DNA of 64,000 bases from Batkoa obscura (GCA_030770535.1 JASVEC010000007.1:620001-684000), one strand, 5' to 3'. Shown: positions 1 through 12,282, numbered from the stretch's first letter. Program-made: numbers and translations. The notes: generated by a model not told the origin, from the letters alone.

Positions 1-55
1 TTACATAAACTAATACCGTTCGACTCAAGGGAAGTTAATTAAGCAAAAACTGATG
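1..55 (+). repeat. Partial terminal repeat of the foldback element
   Basis: Bases 1 to about 50 closely match 57086-57132, the inner part of the right inverted repeat of the foldback element at 56538-57176 (shared landmarks: TTACATAAACTAA, CCGTTCGACTCAAGG, AAGTTAATTAAGCAA). The match stops after about 50 bases, before the outer end of the repeat. The rest of this copy lies upstream of the window. Confidence 0.75.
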
Positions 56-541
56 CAATAAAAAAAAGTAAAACAAAAAATAAATAAAAATAACTTTAAA
101 ATTAATTTTATTTATTAGATTTTATATTAAGCATGGAGTTAATGTTAAAAAAAATTAGTTGTTTATTTATAATATAAAGCAAAATACCTGGAATAGCAAT
201 AAAAAAATTAAAAATTGCTTATAAACAGTTTATTACTGTTTAAAAATAACCAGCTTAATTTTTAAGCTAAATTTTAGATTAAATAAAAGTTCTAAAAATA
301 ATAATAAAATATAAGCTTTAATATTAATTATGTTTTTATTAATAGCTTTATTTTTTATAAAAGTAAAAACAACTATAATTTTGAAAAAAAAATAACAATA
401 TTATTAACATACAAGTTAAAAATTAATAAAATTATTTAAAAAGTTAAATTAATAACTTTAAAAAGTATTGTAACTAATTATTATAGTTTTATTAAAAGTA
501 TATTAGAACTTTAAAAAAATATAAAAAATTTAATGAGCATT
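56..541. other. AT-rich spacer, no gene seen
   Basis: Very AT-rich, low-complexity sequence with repeated TTAA/TTTAAA words. It resembles in texture the AT-rich blocks on both sides of the foldback element at 56.2-57.5 kb. No ORF, RNA gene or clear repeat boundary is visible. Confidence 0.5.
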
Positions 542-542
542 A

Positions 543-646
543 TATGGGGGTGTTTTTTTTGATTTCATTATTTTTTCCGTTTCTTAAGTCCTATTTGAGT
601 GGAAAAATTGTTAGTAAAATTGTTAAACAAAAAATATATCCCCATA
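543..646 (+). mobile_element. MITE family A, copy 1
   Basis: About 104 bp element flanked by TA on both sides. It begins TGGGGGTG followed by a T run and ends in CCCCA, giving imperfect terminal inverted repeats of about 17 bp. The family core (..TTTGAGTGGAAAAATTGTTAG..) is present. The strand given is the one on which an ATG-started frame is open through the element in this copy. Confidence 0.85.
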
Positions 647-833
647 CAATAAGGCATAAAAACATAAAGTAAATGAAATAAAAATTAGCACTGGTTACTA
701 ATTAAAAATAACTTATTTGTTAAGTCAATATTCATAAAATCTGTGTCATAATTTTTTAAATAAGTCAATAAAATATAATTAAAGCGTGTCAAAATTAAAC
801 TTGATTTCTAAGATTACACCAAAATTTTCTGAA

Positions 834-937
834 TATGGGGATGTATTTTTGTGTTTAAGAATTTTACTAACAGTTTTTCCACTCAAATAGCGCTTAAAAG
901 ATGGAAAAAGTAATGAAGCCAAAAAAACACCCCCATA
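834..937 (-). mobile_element. MITE family A, copy 2
   Basis: TA-flanked 104 bp copy: TGGGGATGTATTTTT at the left, AAAAAACACCCCCA at the right, core CTCAAATAGCGCTTAAAAG. It lies 190 bp from copy 1 in the opposite orientation. The ATG frame is shifted by a shorter T run. Confidence 0.85.
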
Positions 938-1009
938 TGGTGTATTAAAATTCTAGGTAGTTTTTATGCTATAATGTGTTAAGCGTGAACAATTTATTAC
1001 TCGTGAAAC

Positions 1010-1215
1010 CTATGGGAAAAGAGCAAAATTCAATCTATCAATTTATTCATTTATGCAAAGGTGATGCCAGCCTGAAGGGAGATACAATACGCCTTTGTAC
1101 ATGTCGCATAAATTAGGGTATTCTGTCGGACAGTGCCCATACCAGAGCTATGGGATTACGCACCGCACTGCCCCTGCTTTGTTTTTGATTTATATGACGG
1201 AATATTTTGTATAAA
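1010..1215. other. GC-rich, structured patch; possible ncRNA or old repeat
   Basis: This stretch is clearly richer in G+C than the surrounding sequence. From 1125 to 1185 it can fold into a nested hairpin: CAGTGC pairs with GCACTG, enclosing CCCATA-ccagagc-TATGGG. No long ORF is present. I compared it with tRNA, 5S, U5, SRP and RNase P signatures from memory and none fits convincingly. It could be a non-coding RNA, a SINE-like repeat or a gene relic. Confidence 0.3.
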
Positions 1216-1529
1216 TTAAAAACAGTGCATGTTTAACAGATGATATATGATAAAAATATTTCAAAATTTCATTTAATTGTTTGATCTTTCTGTTGTTAAT
1301 GTCTACTTTAAATTTCTAAAAGATCCTAACCATAAAGTATATAGCTTAGTTAACATGAGTAAATATTGTAAAATTTGAAAAAGACCTAGACTAACTATGT
1401 GAGTTACAGACATTATTTGATAATATCAAAGCAAGCTTTATTGATTCCAGTATATTCATAAGTTTAAGATTCATTTACCATTGATAGTAAATTTGAAATT
1501 AATACAGTAGAATTTATATCTACCAGAGT

Positions 1530-2118
1530 CATGAATTCATTGATTATATTGCTCACCAACGCTAATACTGCAAATGCAGCGACGATTAGTAGTCACATCC
1601 AAAGTATTGGAAGGAGTTGAGGAATTTATTTACTCAAATTTTTGAGCCGTCGTAAGATTGTTTGGTTCAGATCATATTAATTGATATAAATAAGAAATGC
1701 TATGTCGTTGAGAATTTGGCACACTTGATGGACCTTTACACCGCTTATTTAACTAAAATTAATCCTCCTTTTGTTTTGCCATAAATCATGTTGAATTATG
1801 ATGCTAAGAGTTTAGATCCTTTGTGCTACTTTGATACCGATGGGGGGATGAAAAGTAAGGTAAAACCAAACAGAAATAGTCAGCTCGAGGGCCAGTATGT
1901 GTTCAATGCATAATAATATAATTTTACATTTTACTTCTAGCCGATTACTTAGTAAAAAATTTATATAGCTGTTTATGGGTTATTCCTGTAGAATAATAAC
2001 CCTGTTCTTTTGTAAAACAAAGATGCATTGCAATGATGATCTGGCGGAGAGTCTAGTGTTTGAGTTCGAAGATCCAAACAATGCAAAGGAGGAAGAGATA
2101 AAGCAGTTTTTTGGCTAG
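1530..2118 (+). pseudogene. Broken coding relic, family not recognised
   Basis: Codon-like sequence with in-frame stops. One stretch at about 1700-1905 reads ...NKKCYVVENLAHLMDLYT... and later LNYDAKSLDPLCYFDTDGG. Another at 2023-2118 (MHCNDDLAESLVFEFEDP...) is open to a TAG and preceded by intron-like spacers. The composition (Asp, Glu, aromatic residues) is protein-like and unlike the neighbouring spacer. I do not recognise the family. It is most likely a decayed host gene. Confidence 0.4.
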
Positions 2119-2784
2119 CTATGATTTTACCTTAGGTCTTTGTGATTTAAGATTTATTTTTGGTCAAATACACAGTGGTAGAAGTATAAAATTCTAATAG
2201 CAGCCTATTTTCCTGTATTTAGTAGCTTTCATTTCTAACATTAAGTTAGTTCATATACAAAGAGTTCAAGTGTACTTCACTTTTACAACCAACGATGTCC
2301 CTGTTTTTATTGAAATAAGTACATGAACTCATGAAATAACTTAATAAATTAGCAAAACCATGGTTAAAAAAGTAATTCTAAAGTTGGGATCAACCTAAGT
2401 ACATTATAATATTAAAATTGTTTATATAAAATTATAAAGTTTAAAGATAAATAAAAATTAATTATCATAGATTTTTTGAATATTTTTTTATTCGATTACT
2501 AAGGTAAGATCATATACTAATAAAGATCAAAATTGAAGAATAGCATAGTTCAAATTATAATAGTATATAGTGACGCTCTAATTACTTTACGATACTAACG
2601 ATTAATTGAAAACAACATAACTATTAACTCATTTAAATCATAGTTAAGCATCTCTAATATTTTATCACAAAGCTTACCTCTAATACAATTGATCAAAAAC
2701 ACAGTATAAAATATAAAATAATCAAATACTAATAAATTTAAATACAAAACAAAAATATAATAATATCATAAAAAGATTAATTTG
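2119..2784. other. Intergenic spacer
   Basis: AT-rich spacer between the coding relic and the 3' end of the EB1 gene. It would contain the EB1 3'UTR. No ORF, RNA gene or repeat recognised. Confidence 0.5.
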
Positions 2785-4011
2785 CTAAAAAATGCCATCA
2801 TCCTCTTCATCTTCATTATCTCCATCATGACCCATTTCTTCATTAAATTCTATGCCATCCAAATATTCTCCAGGGATTTCTAAATCCCTATCATTATCAT
2901 CGTGGTAAAAGCGTTCGATCCTCTAAAATATCAAAGATAAATCCATCAACTTATTAAAAAAAAACACTTACTGTTGAATCAAATAAAATATTTAGCAACT
3001 CTTTAATAACAAAATCATCATAAGACCCTGGATCATCCTTTACTAACTTTTCAATAAAATTTTCCACCTTCGTAAGACGTGAAAAATAATATTCTCTTTC
3101 ACAAATTAGATTATTGTTGACTACCGTTAGATTTAAAGCTTTATCTGTAAGAGCTGCTATCTCCTTATGTAAAGCTATTATTCGTTGGTCAGCATTAGAG
3201 TAATTATCCATCCCTGAGCTGTTCTGTGAGTCTCTTGAGCGAACTTCGGTTCTTGGTTTACTTCTTGGATTTTGTACAACACTACTATGTATTGCACTGC
3301 TTTGTATTAAATTACTTTGTTTAGGGGGACCTTAATGACAATGATTAACAAATTCAAATTAGCCCAATTTTACTTACTGAATACTTTTCTAGGCGTAGTT
3401 TGAAGCGAGACTCTGTTTGTTGATTTTACTGGTGTTTTAATAGGTGTGTTATTTTGACCAGAGGGAGTTGGTGCTCCGCTTCTTCTTTTAACTTGTGCTT
3501 GTGCCGGGGCTTCATAAGTTTCTGGGCTTTCACAGTTTTGTTGCCAAAATTTTTTGAGCCATTGAACAAATTCTAAGTTATCTTGCATTTTTAGTTTAAC
3601 TAATCGATCCACTGGAATCATCTAAGTGAAGAGATAATGAGTTCAAATATTTATTTTGAGATATATTTTTGTTTACTTTATCAATTTTATGTTTGGTAAA
3701 ACAATTTTGTAAAATTTTAAAGTTTGTGATATATTCATGCTCCCCTTTACACTCAAATTTTACCTTAGATAAAGGAATATCACCTGTTAAATTGAATTAT
3801 TCCTTTATTTGTTAAATCTTTAAAAATAAATTTACCATAGATAGAGTCCATAATCACACAATAAGCAGCACCTAAAATGAAAAGCTCATGTATTAAATTA
3901 TTATTTATTTATTGTTTTGATAATACCAGTTCCGCATTGCTCAATCTTTGAATAATTTAATTGACATATGGTATTCACCCATCGCAATAGGTCCATTCGA
4001 CTTTCACTCAT
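2785..4011 (-). CDS. EB1-family microtubule plus-end-tracking protein (Mal3/Bim1 type)
   Basis: Six exons on the minus strand: 3927-4011, 3836-3871, 3677-3783, 3378-3621, 2972-3330, 2785-2922; about 322 aa. EB1 proteins bind growing microtubule ends and recruit partners to them. The N-terminal calponin-homology domain (about residues 1-110) shows the family landmarks DLLRWVN, KIEQCGTGAAYC, KVKFECKGEHEYITNFK and VDRLVKLKMQDNLEFVQWLKKFW. A basic, Ser/Pro/Thr-rich linker follows. The EB1 C-terminal dimerisation domain has EREYYFSRLTKVENFIEKL. The tail is acidic and ends DDGIF, not the EEY motif of animal EB1, so CAP-Gly partners may not read it in the same way. All introns are 45-60 nt and phase-consistent. 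The start is the first ATG that gives the conserved CH-domain N-terminus. Family assignment is very secure. Confidence 0.95.
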
Positions 4012-4430
4012 TCTTTTAAGTTTTCATAAAAATTAAATGTTGAAATCATAAATTTTAACTAATAAATGATGTGGTTGAGAATCTTTTTTTTTATTGGTGG
4101 GGAAAGTTAACTGAATCTGAGTTACTGTAGTTGAAAAGACGGAAAAAATAAAATCAAAAAATCAAACATTGATATTAATAAGCTTCTTTACATTATTATG
4201 GAAGTTTTTGATCTATAACAAAAAACAGTTTTTTTAAAATTGATAATTTAATTCAAATAGCTATTCGAAGATCAACAGTTTGGTGTATTTAAAGTTTGAT
4301 TTAAAAAATTAAAAAAGAACAAAATATAAAAACCCCAGATTAAAAGCTTTACACAGTATATTTAAATAGAAATATATGGAAGATACTCGGCCAAGTTTCT
4401 TATCTCACGAATAAAAGAAAACCATTTAAC

Positions 4431-6272
4431 TTAATATTTACCTTTAGGTAAATTACGATAGCGTAATGGTGAGGGATTAGGAGTAAGCAAATTCTCATCA
4501 GCTCCAAATCCCTCCTCCCCTTCGATTTCTGGATATTCCTCAATTAATGTATTTGAACGCTGATCATAATCTAGGCCTTGGGCTCTATCTGAAGATAAAC
4601 TTGTTCCTTGATTTCGATTGGAGCTAGTAGGGCGTCCTTGTTCTTGACCATAGTTTTCATCTTTTTCTTCATCTTTAACCGCTCCAAAATAACTAGAGTA
4701 TAAATTCTCGGCTGCTTCTCTAGCTAACTCAAGCTCTTCTGGGACCTCGACATTTTCCTAATACTGTTTAATTGTTTCTTTATTATTGATTTGAGTCTAC
4801 TTACCTGATGACTGGAAGCTTCTTGTTTAATCGTTGGTTTTCCTTCTTTTTCATTACCCCTGAACGTTTTTGGTGAATACGCTTGATTTTGAGAAAGACG
4901 TTCCCAATCTTCTTCTTCAGTATTGTTACTGCTTAATTCAATTGGTGAAGCAGCTCTTAAGTTAGTTGGCGGCTTTGTAGGAACTGAAGCATAGTTTGTT
5001 CTTGACGACCCTGGTCTAATAACCTCGGATTCAATAGATGCAGTAGCATTATTTAAGTTTGATGAGCTGAAAAACCTCTTGAAGGCGTACAAAGCAATTT
5101 GCCAACTAATTAATGCAAACAAAATTTCCCCAAAGAAAAATAACGATGTAAAAATCATCGCAGCAGTTGTTGGCCAGTGGTACATTATATATTTAATTCC
5201 GCTAAGTTTAATATCTACTTTAAGCCAAGATTTATAGATCTGTAACTTTGGATTTGAAATACTCAAAAATATCTTTGTCACGATATCATCCTAATAATAG
5301 AAGTTATAAAAATAAAATCATCTAAATAAATATAAAAATACATAGTCATCCCAAAATTGTTCTGCTAATACAATAGATATTGTTTGTTTTTGAGTAGTCC
5401 AGTCCACAATAAGTGGTAGACTATAGAAAAACGTTTTAAGTTTACGTAATAATTCAGATCGGTATTTTAATATTGCCTAGATTTTAATTAAAAGTTCTTT
5501 AAAGTTTTAATGAACTTACTGGTCTTTCAATTTCCAATATAATATCTCTTTCTTTATTTTGAAGTTCTAATCGAACCATAAAATTTCCTATAATTGAAAA
5601 TAAATATTGCGATATAATATAAAATAAACTATGCTATTTTACTTACCCAACTCAAAATTTGCTTCAGATTCAGGAACTTCAAGATTCAATGTTAAGTCAT
5701 AAGCTTGACCGTAATGAAAGATCTATTTTTTTATAAGCTTGAATGCCAATTCAAAATCATCTTACCTTTGGCTTGTTATTCTCAGCAGCAGATATTTCAA
5801 CAGCAGGAGCGGTTACTCTACAAGGGGTTACATTTAGTAATGATAGCATAGAAGGGGAACAAGCACTGCAGTTATTAAGTTATTTGAATTATGTATATAA
5901 TAATAAAATAAACGAATTCCAAATATATATATTTGCTTACCCAAAATTAAAATAAACCGGAATATTGGTTGAAAGCTTTGGTATAATTAAAGCGTAAAAG
6001 CTTAAATAAGCAGTCCAAGCAGAGGCATACAAACAGATAGTTAAAGTTAAAAATAGAGTTAATCGCACCAAGTTTTTCCAAGTGGTTGGACTTTTAACTA
6101 CTGTTTCGATGGTTGTATATAAAAGGCTAATAAAGTCAACAAAACGTTTAGCTAATGGAAAATATTCCAATAAAGTGTTGGATGAAGGTTCATTCACCCT
6201 TGTAGGTGGTCTGGTTTGGGATTTTCTTCTTCTGCCATGAAGTTTCATTGTATTTCTATCACGTAATGTCAT
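4431..6272 (-). CDS. Seipin (lipid-droplet biogenesis, ER membrane)
   Basis: Seven exons: 5941-6272, 5766-5865, 5647-5722, 5520-5587, 5342-5476, 4805-5290, 4431-4757; about 507 aa. Seipin forms an ER ring complex at ER-lipid droplet contacts and controls droplet formation. A hydrophobic segment lies at about residues 66-100. The lumenal domain carries the family signature: PVYFNFG, then YDLTLNLEVPESEANFELGNFMVRLEL, matching the conserved 'Y-D-hydrophobic-PES-N-LGMFMV' block. A second hydrophobic segment follows (about 268-310, YHWPTTAAMIFTSLFFFGE). The long C-terminal cytosolic tail (about 190 aa) is acidic and Ser-rich, with EEDWERLSQ and PEIEGEEGFGADE. The tail extends well beyond the second membrane segment and ends NLPKGKY. 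It lies divergently from the Sec7 gene, sharing a 1.6 kb spacer. The assignment is secure. Confidence 0.93.
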
Positions 6273-7875
6273 CGTATTTTGTACTAACCTTGGTGAGTAA
6301 GGCTTACAATTTATAAAGTAATTCGGCTTTTAATTTCAATTATTATTCTTTCTTTTTTTTCATGCAATCGAAGCAAAATTTGCAGCGTTTAGAGTTCTCA
6401 GTTTTTTCGTGTTAACTGTACCATTTATTCAGCAGTCACACATTTTTTTATAATTTGATAGGTTGCCCCTTTCACATCAACTGTCAATGTTGTCAAGAAA
6501 AGTATTATATGTTTTAGTTTAAAAAGAACTAATAATATGAAAAACCTTAGGTTAAAGTATTCATGATTTATCTAAAACTTCAATATTAAACAATTACTTT
6601 TTTTTTAAAATGATGTTGTATAACAATTTAAATAACAATTTTCATATCAAAACGTCTAGATAGATAGATATGTTTAATAATAAGATGTGTACTTTATAAT
6701 AATGCATATTTATTCATCTGACATTCAATCTCGGGTAGTATAGTGATGAGCATCCCCCCACTTGAGAGTATATTACCAGAATTTTAACATAAAAAGCGGG
6801 CAACTTTTTTTGTTTCCCAAATTTTAAGTCAAGCCAAGAGAGCTTCAACTAATCAGGTTAATTTAATGTCTCCTTAAGGTCGATTTGATTAGTTGTAATT
6901 AGTTGTATGACAGAACTTTATACCAATTAAATTTAAAAAGACCTATTAATATTTCCTGACAACAATGTGTTAATATTTTTTGACTAACACTTTACTCTGT
7001 ATGAGCAGATTGAAATTAGATATCTTTATTTTAAATTTGTAGTCTAAATTTTTAGTATGAATTTAAAGGTATAATAAAGCTATCATCCCTACATTCATGT
7101 TACAACAACTTAACTACAAATCAAAAACAACAAGGCATCTGGTTGCAAGCTGCTCTAACTATAAATTTAAATGATATTTATAATTTTAACAAGAGCGTCT
7201 TGAAGGTCTGTTAGGTATTACTTTTAAGCTAATAATATTGTTTTCAAAATAATTATTCTTGAATGTCTCTCCCTAATATTTTTTAAATTTATAACTTATT
7301 TTGTAAAAATTTTGATTTTTATACTCCATGTTAAATTAAAATGATATTTTATAAAATTTTATTTCATTTCATTTCATTATGTTAATAAGAATTTACACGT
7401 AGCAAGGCACCTTAAGTATCACTATTGGACAAGTATAACCCATAATAATGGATTTACCTATTAGCATTGAATATTAGTAATAATAATAAAAAAGAGGTGT
7501 AAAATACCCAATTTTAAAATATTTAATTTGTTAGCATTTACTTTGAATTGCCCATGCTTAGCTTATACTAAAATAAGACTTAAGATTTTAGGGAGAGTAA
7601 ATAAAGTGGCTATTAATTCTGAAACTGAATACTTTTGATTGGTCTGATCCAAATTAAACTTCACTTGAGGCTAAACACCCAATTAGACTAAGTGAGTATA
7701 TAGAATTTTATTACCATATTCAATAATTGTTAGTTAATTATAAGTTTCTAGTTTATTAATAATCTTGAGTATATTAAACTCCTTAATATTTCGGTAAGAT
7801 TATTTGTATTAGATTAATCTCTTGATTTAGGATTTTTAATAGTTTCTATTTCTTAGCATAATTATATAATACCAA
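6273..7875. other. Divergent intergenic region (seipin / Sec7 gene)
   Basis: 1.6 kb of AT-rich DNA between two divergently transcribed genes, so it should hold both promoters. Short tandem words (ATTTC repeated near 7360-7380) are visible. No transposon copy, RNA gene or long ORF recognised. Confidence 0.5.
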
Positions 7876-10800
7876 ATGGATTCTATGGATTTAGAATATG
7901 CGAGTAAGTCGGTTGTCCTTTTTTATTACAGTGTATTAAAGGATTATTTTAGAAGCAATTGCAAAGCATCGTCAAACAGATAAAGGGAAAAGACCCACAC
8001 CGATTGTGTTTTCGCCTTTTGTACCCGCACAAAACTTATCAAACTCAAACTCAAACTCAAGTCCCAATCTTAATCGAAGGCTTTCAACTACTGAAGTTAA
8101 TCTTGAGCAGTATAATTCTCCAACATCAACTGATTCTAATGCATCCACGCCTTTCCCTTTTTCACCTAATTTCGCACCTTCGAACTTGTCAAGCTCTGTT
8201 TCTAAATTACGTAGAACCTCTCAGTTTTTTTCTCGATTAACAAACTCACTCAGTAAAACGCAACATAAAGGAAGCTCAAAGGTCGATAAAGGGATTCATC
8301 CTATTCGTAGAAATGAAAGTAGTCGCGCTGATTATGCAAACTCGGGATTAAATAATGATTCCGCTTTGACTGCCCCACTAAACCGTTCCCATAGCGATTA
8401 CGATGCACCAACAAATGCAAACGAAAGTTTTAGGAGGGATAGTATGTATAGTGTAAGTAAGAGAAACTCTTTTTTCGATTTTTAACGCTTAATTTTAGGT
8501 CAGAACATCGTGTACCGCCCCAGTATCAAACAACTCATGTCCGTCAAGTCCTAACGATGAAAGTTCTAAAGATAGTTCTTCTGTTAATGTAAATCATTTA
8601 GATAAGAAAAATAATATGGAAGATAATGAATATTATAAGGCTTTGAGCTCGTTTAATCAGATGCAGAACAACTTGAGGGATTCCATTGCAACTGAAACTA
8701 ACTTTGAAAACTTAAGAGAAGCATTAAACAACATAAGTTTAAGTGATAGGCAAAACGCTTCTGAAAGGGCTTCTGATGAAGTTGCTAGGGATTCTCTGTC
8801 CATAAGTTTGTCTAGTGATCGTTCAGAGTCTGACTTTGGAACCTTACAAATCAATGACAGATATATCAATGAAACATTGGTCAATACTCTTTTGAATAAC
8901 ATTGTCCCTAGTCTATCAAAAGTAAACTCCGAATCGAAAGGAACAAATTTGGATGATATTGATGGGGATTCTACCTCTCCAGATGCTTCTCCTGATACTA
9001 GAAATGAAGATGAAGGATCTTCTGAAGTGGCATCCAATAGTGAATCAGCTTCAGTAGGAGAAAATGCCACTGATGAGGAAGCCCCTTATGCACTAGCAAA
9101 AAAGTTGTATGAGAATAGCTACCCATCTCTATCAAATGAAGAGTATGCTGAATTTATGGGAAAAAGGTATTTATAGAAAAATAACAATAGTTAAAAATAA
9201 ATTCTAAAATCATAAACAGGGGCGAATATCACTCACAAGTACTTCGCGCCTATATGGACCATTTTAATTTTACTGGCCAGAGAGTCGATGATGCATTTAG
9301 GTAATCTTTTTCATTTAAATATTAATTTTGAATAAAAAAATTGACTTTTTTAGGAAACTCTGTACTCATCTATATTTACATGGTGAAACTCAAGTTATAG
9401 ATCGTATTTTGGCTGAATTTGCGCGTAGATTCTGGGATTGTAACCCAGGTTCAATATTTCGAAGTCAAGGTAATACGTGTAACTTTATAATATTTAAAGC
9501 TAATTTTTTACAGATGTCGTTTATGCTGTTTCATACTCAATGTTGTTACTTAATACAGATCTTCACGTAGCTAAAAATCATACGAAAATGTCAAAGAGCG
9601 ACTTTGTTAAAAATACACTTTCTGTTGTTGAATCATGCGCACGTGCATCCAGTTTTGAACAGGAAGGATCTGGGTCTGGGACCAGAATTGATGGTCGCTC
9701 AAAGTCAATTGAAAGTTACGGGTACCCTAGTCAAGAGGAACTTACGCATACTCTAAAGGTATTTTATATTAGTATATAAATCACTTGACTTCACAAACTT
9801 AATTGTAATTTTAAAACATTACTAATATACTTTTTAATATTACATAGGAAATGTATACTTCAATAAAACACAGCCAAATTCTTCAACATGTTGAAATTAA
9901 ATCACCCAAAATACGCCGTCCTTCAGTTTATTCTTCCCAAAATTCATCTAACAATGAAATAGTCTACAAAACACAACCAGTTGGGAAATCTAGTAAGTCC
10001 ACACATTTTAAAAAGAGTCACCATTGGGAGGTAATACATATATAATCATATTTTATAAATCTGACAAATTATAGCTGCAACGTAAAATGAGTGGTAATTC
10101 ATTAAACTTATCTCAAATGAGTACGCGATCTGCTACTCCAGATCTTTTCTTTACTAATGCCAGACCACCTCCACCCCAACCTCCAGCGAGTAATGCAAAG
10201 ATTAATCCTACAGAAGCAGCTGTTTATCCTTATCAAAAGGTTGGAGTACTGATTAGGAAGCATTTGTATGAAAGGACCGATAAAAAAGCGGCTCATCGTA
10301 CTTGGAAAGAGTGTTTAGTTGTAGTTGAAAGAGGAGAAATAAAAATGTACAAAGCAGATAAGACTAAAAGCGGGGGAGAAGGGGTTGATTTAACAGATGC
10401 TAGCCTACAACTAGGCACATTGTTATTGAGGCATTGTTTAGCTGTAACACTTCCACCGCCTGGGTATTCTCCTTCTCGCCCACATGCTTTTGCATTACAA
10501 CTTCCTTCTGGGGGGGTGTATATATTCCAAGCACAATCAGCACAACTTATTTCTGAATGGGTAGTCATATGTAATTTCTGGTCAGCTAGAGAAACTAAAG
10601 ATCCACTTCCCGGAGGTATCTGTAGTATTGATTATGGATGGGGAACAACTTATGGTGATGGTAAATCTAAATCAAAAGATGCTCAAGAAGATGATGATTT
10701 GGTAGCAAGTATACTACCAGGACCTGATAGTTATCAACCGATTTCAAGTCGCCAATTATTTAGTGAGCAACAAGCACATAAACACCCAGTTTCACTTCAA

Positions 10801-11247
10801 GAATGGAAACCTCCAGCACCACCGATGGTTCGCTCTATCTTAGGAGAAGACCAGCAACTTGAAGCATTAATGAGACATATAACCTCTCTAGACACTGAAT
10901 TAGTTGAACATATGGAATACCGTGGAATTGTACACCGTCGATTTCCACCAAAAACACCATTATATGCTAAAGCTTTTTCGAATTGGGAACGTAAATCCCA
11001 ATATTTACTTAGGGAGTTAATCAAATATCAAACATATGCGGATATACTAAAGAAAACATTAGCAGCTAATCGTGGGTTATCGAATCCTGATGATCTATTA
11101 GGTGTACCAGAAGATGATGTACTTGAATTTGAACCAGCTGATCCTAAAGTAGAGTCCTCGACTGTCGATGGTTCTTCAGGGGATAGGCCATTATCAGGGA
11201 CAACTTATGGTAAAGAAGAGTTTACCTTAGAAGAACTTGAATCTTGA
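7876..11247 (+). CDS. Sec7-PH domain Arf guanine-nucleotide exchange factor
   Basis: Eight exons: 7876-7903, 7953-8452, 8499-9166, 9220-9300, 9354-9469, 9514-9758, 9848-10030, 10075-11247; about 997 aa. It catalyses GDP/GTP exchange on Arf GTPases in membrane traffic. The first about 360 residues are Ser/Asn-rich and disordered. The Sec7 domain (about 385-540) contains LYLHGETQVIDRILAEFARRFW, with the catalytic glutamic finger at about E437, and the second motif YAVSYSMLLLNTDLH. A PH domain follows at about 655-760 (VGVLIRKHLYERTDKKAA..WKECLVVVERGEIKMYKAD ... LISEWVVICNFWSARET). The C-terminal region is partly helical. The Sec7-then-PH order matches the Syt1/Yel1/EFA6 group of plasma-membrane or Arf6/Arf3-type GEFs. 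Which of these it is cannot be told from sequence alone. The start at 7876 gives a 28-nt first exon that splices in phase; it is the least certain part of the model. Confidence 0.9.
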
Positions 11248-12190
11248 AACAATAGTATAATATCTAGTATTGAGTATTATATATAATACTTTTAAAAAAA
11301 AATAACGTTTGAAACATAACCGAAGTGTAAATCAACTTTAATACTTTCATTAACATAAATTAATAAAAAAAAACAAAGAAAGTTTCAATTCTTAGTAATA
11401 TATAACATTTCAACCTATATAGCTTATTTATGTATAAACATTTATGATGGTTTCAAATACTGACCTTAAAAGAAGTTATGGCTATAAAGATATTTGATTT
11501 AAATTCTGCTCTGATGTAAAGTTTTAATTGAAAGTTTTTGTTCAAATATTTGCTAACAATTTTCATAATTTTATGCTACAAAATTATGGAAAAAATCTCA
11601 ATCAAAAAACTATTTTTATTTCGGTTCTATTGTTATTATTATATTTATAATTATTCAGTTTATATTGATAACAAATTAAGCATTAGAAACATAGCTTACG
11701 TTTACTAAAATACTAATTAATTTATAAGGATTTTTTTGATTATATTTGTTTTATTAGACATCTTCTAACATTAAATATTAAAGTATATTATAAGATAAAG
11801 TTGACTTAAAAAAATACAGAAATTTCATTATATAATGTCTCCAAATTCATTACCCTCTTTCGAATAAACTAATAAAGCTTTACAATAATTTTTTCCTTTC
11901 TTCAGAGATTCCACAGTGAGGGAATAGAGCTAAGGCTGATATTGCAATTGATCCTAAAATAAAAGAAAGTAGAAAACGTTTAAAGAGTTCCGTCTTTAGT
12001 AATGGTATAATACTGATAAAAACTAGTTATACTTTCTATGAAAGGAGCGATATTGGTAGCCAACGTAAGCGTTCTATAACCATACTTATATTATATCCTT
12101 TATATTCTGTCTTTTTATAAATAAGGATTTTAATTCTAGGTAAATATCGCTTCTACTTTCATACTATTAGATTGTTTGAACCTATTAATT
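11248..12190. other. Intergenic region; possible small gene on minus strand inside
   Basis: AT-rich spacer 3' of the Sec7 gene. Apart from the small ORF described separately (11880-12014) I see no gene. The sequence up to about 11820 is low complexity. Confidence 0.4.
11880..12014 (-). CDS. Possible small membrane protein, 3' part only
   Basis: A minus-strand frame reads IIPLLKTELFKRFLLSFILG, then SIAISALALFPHCGISEERK, and ends KLL-stop at 11880. It has a basic patch, a single hydrophobic segment and a charged tail, the pattern of small mitochondrial inner-membrane subunits. The 5' end is unresolved: upstream sequence near 12020-12090 could be another exon beginning MVIERLRWLP, but no clean splice was found. 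It may be real, or a fortuitous ORF. No family is assigned. Confidence 0.25.
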   Translation of the reverse strand, partial: SIIPLLKTELFKRFLLSFILGSIAISALALFPHCGISEERKKLL

Positions 12191-12196
12191 CGACTT

Positions 12197-12282
12197 AATG
12201 GGATGTATTTTTTGTTTAAGAAGTTTACTAACGTTTTCCGCTCAAATAGTGCTTAAAAAATGGAGAAAGTAATGAAACTAAA
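12197..12282 (-). mobile_element. MITE family A, copy 3 (degenerate)
   Basis: Left end AATGGGATGTATTTTTTGTTTAAG and core CGCTCAAATAGTGCTTAAAAAATGG are clear. The right terminal repeat is lost or scrambled after GAAACTAAAATGG. Older than the intact copies. Confidence 0.75.

Noticed and set aside
1085-1110. CGCCTTTGTAC considered as a U5 snRNA loop
   Set aside because: One mismatch in the invariant loop, no flanking stem, and no Sm site downstream.
8657-9070. Minus-strand 137-codon ORF inside the Sec7 gene
   Set aside because: Antisense to an in-phase exon of the Sec7-PH gene; no supporting motif.
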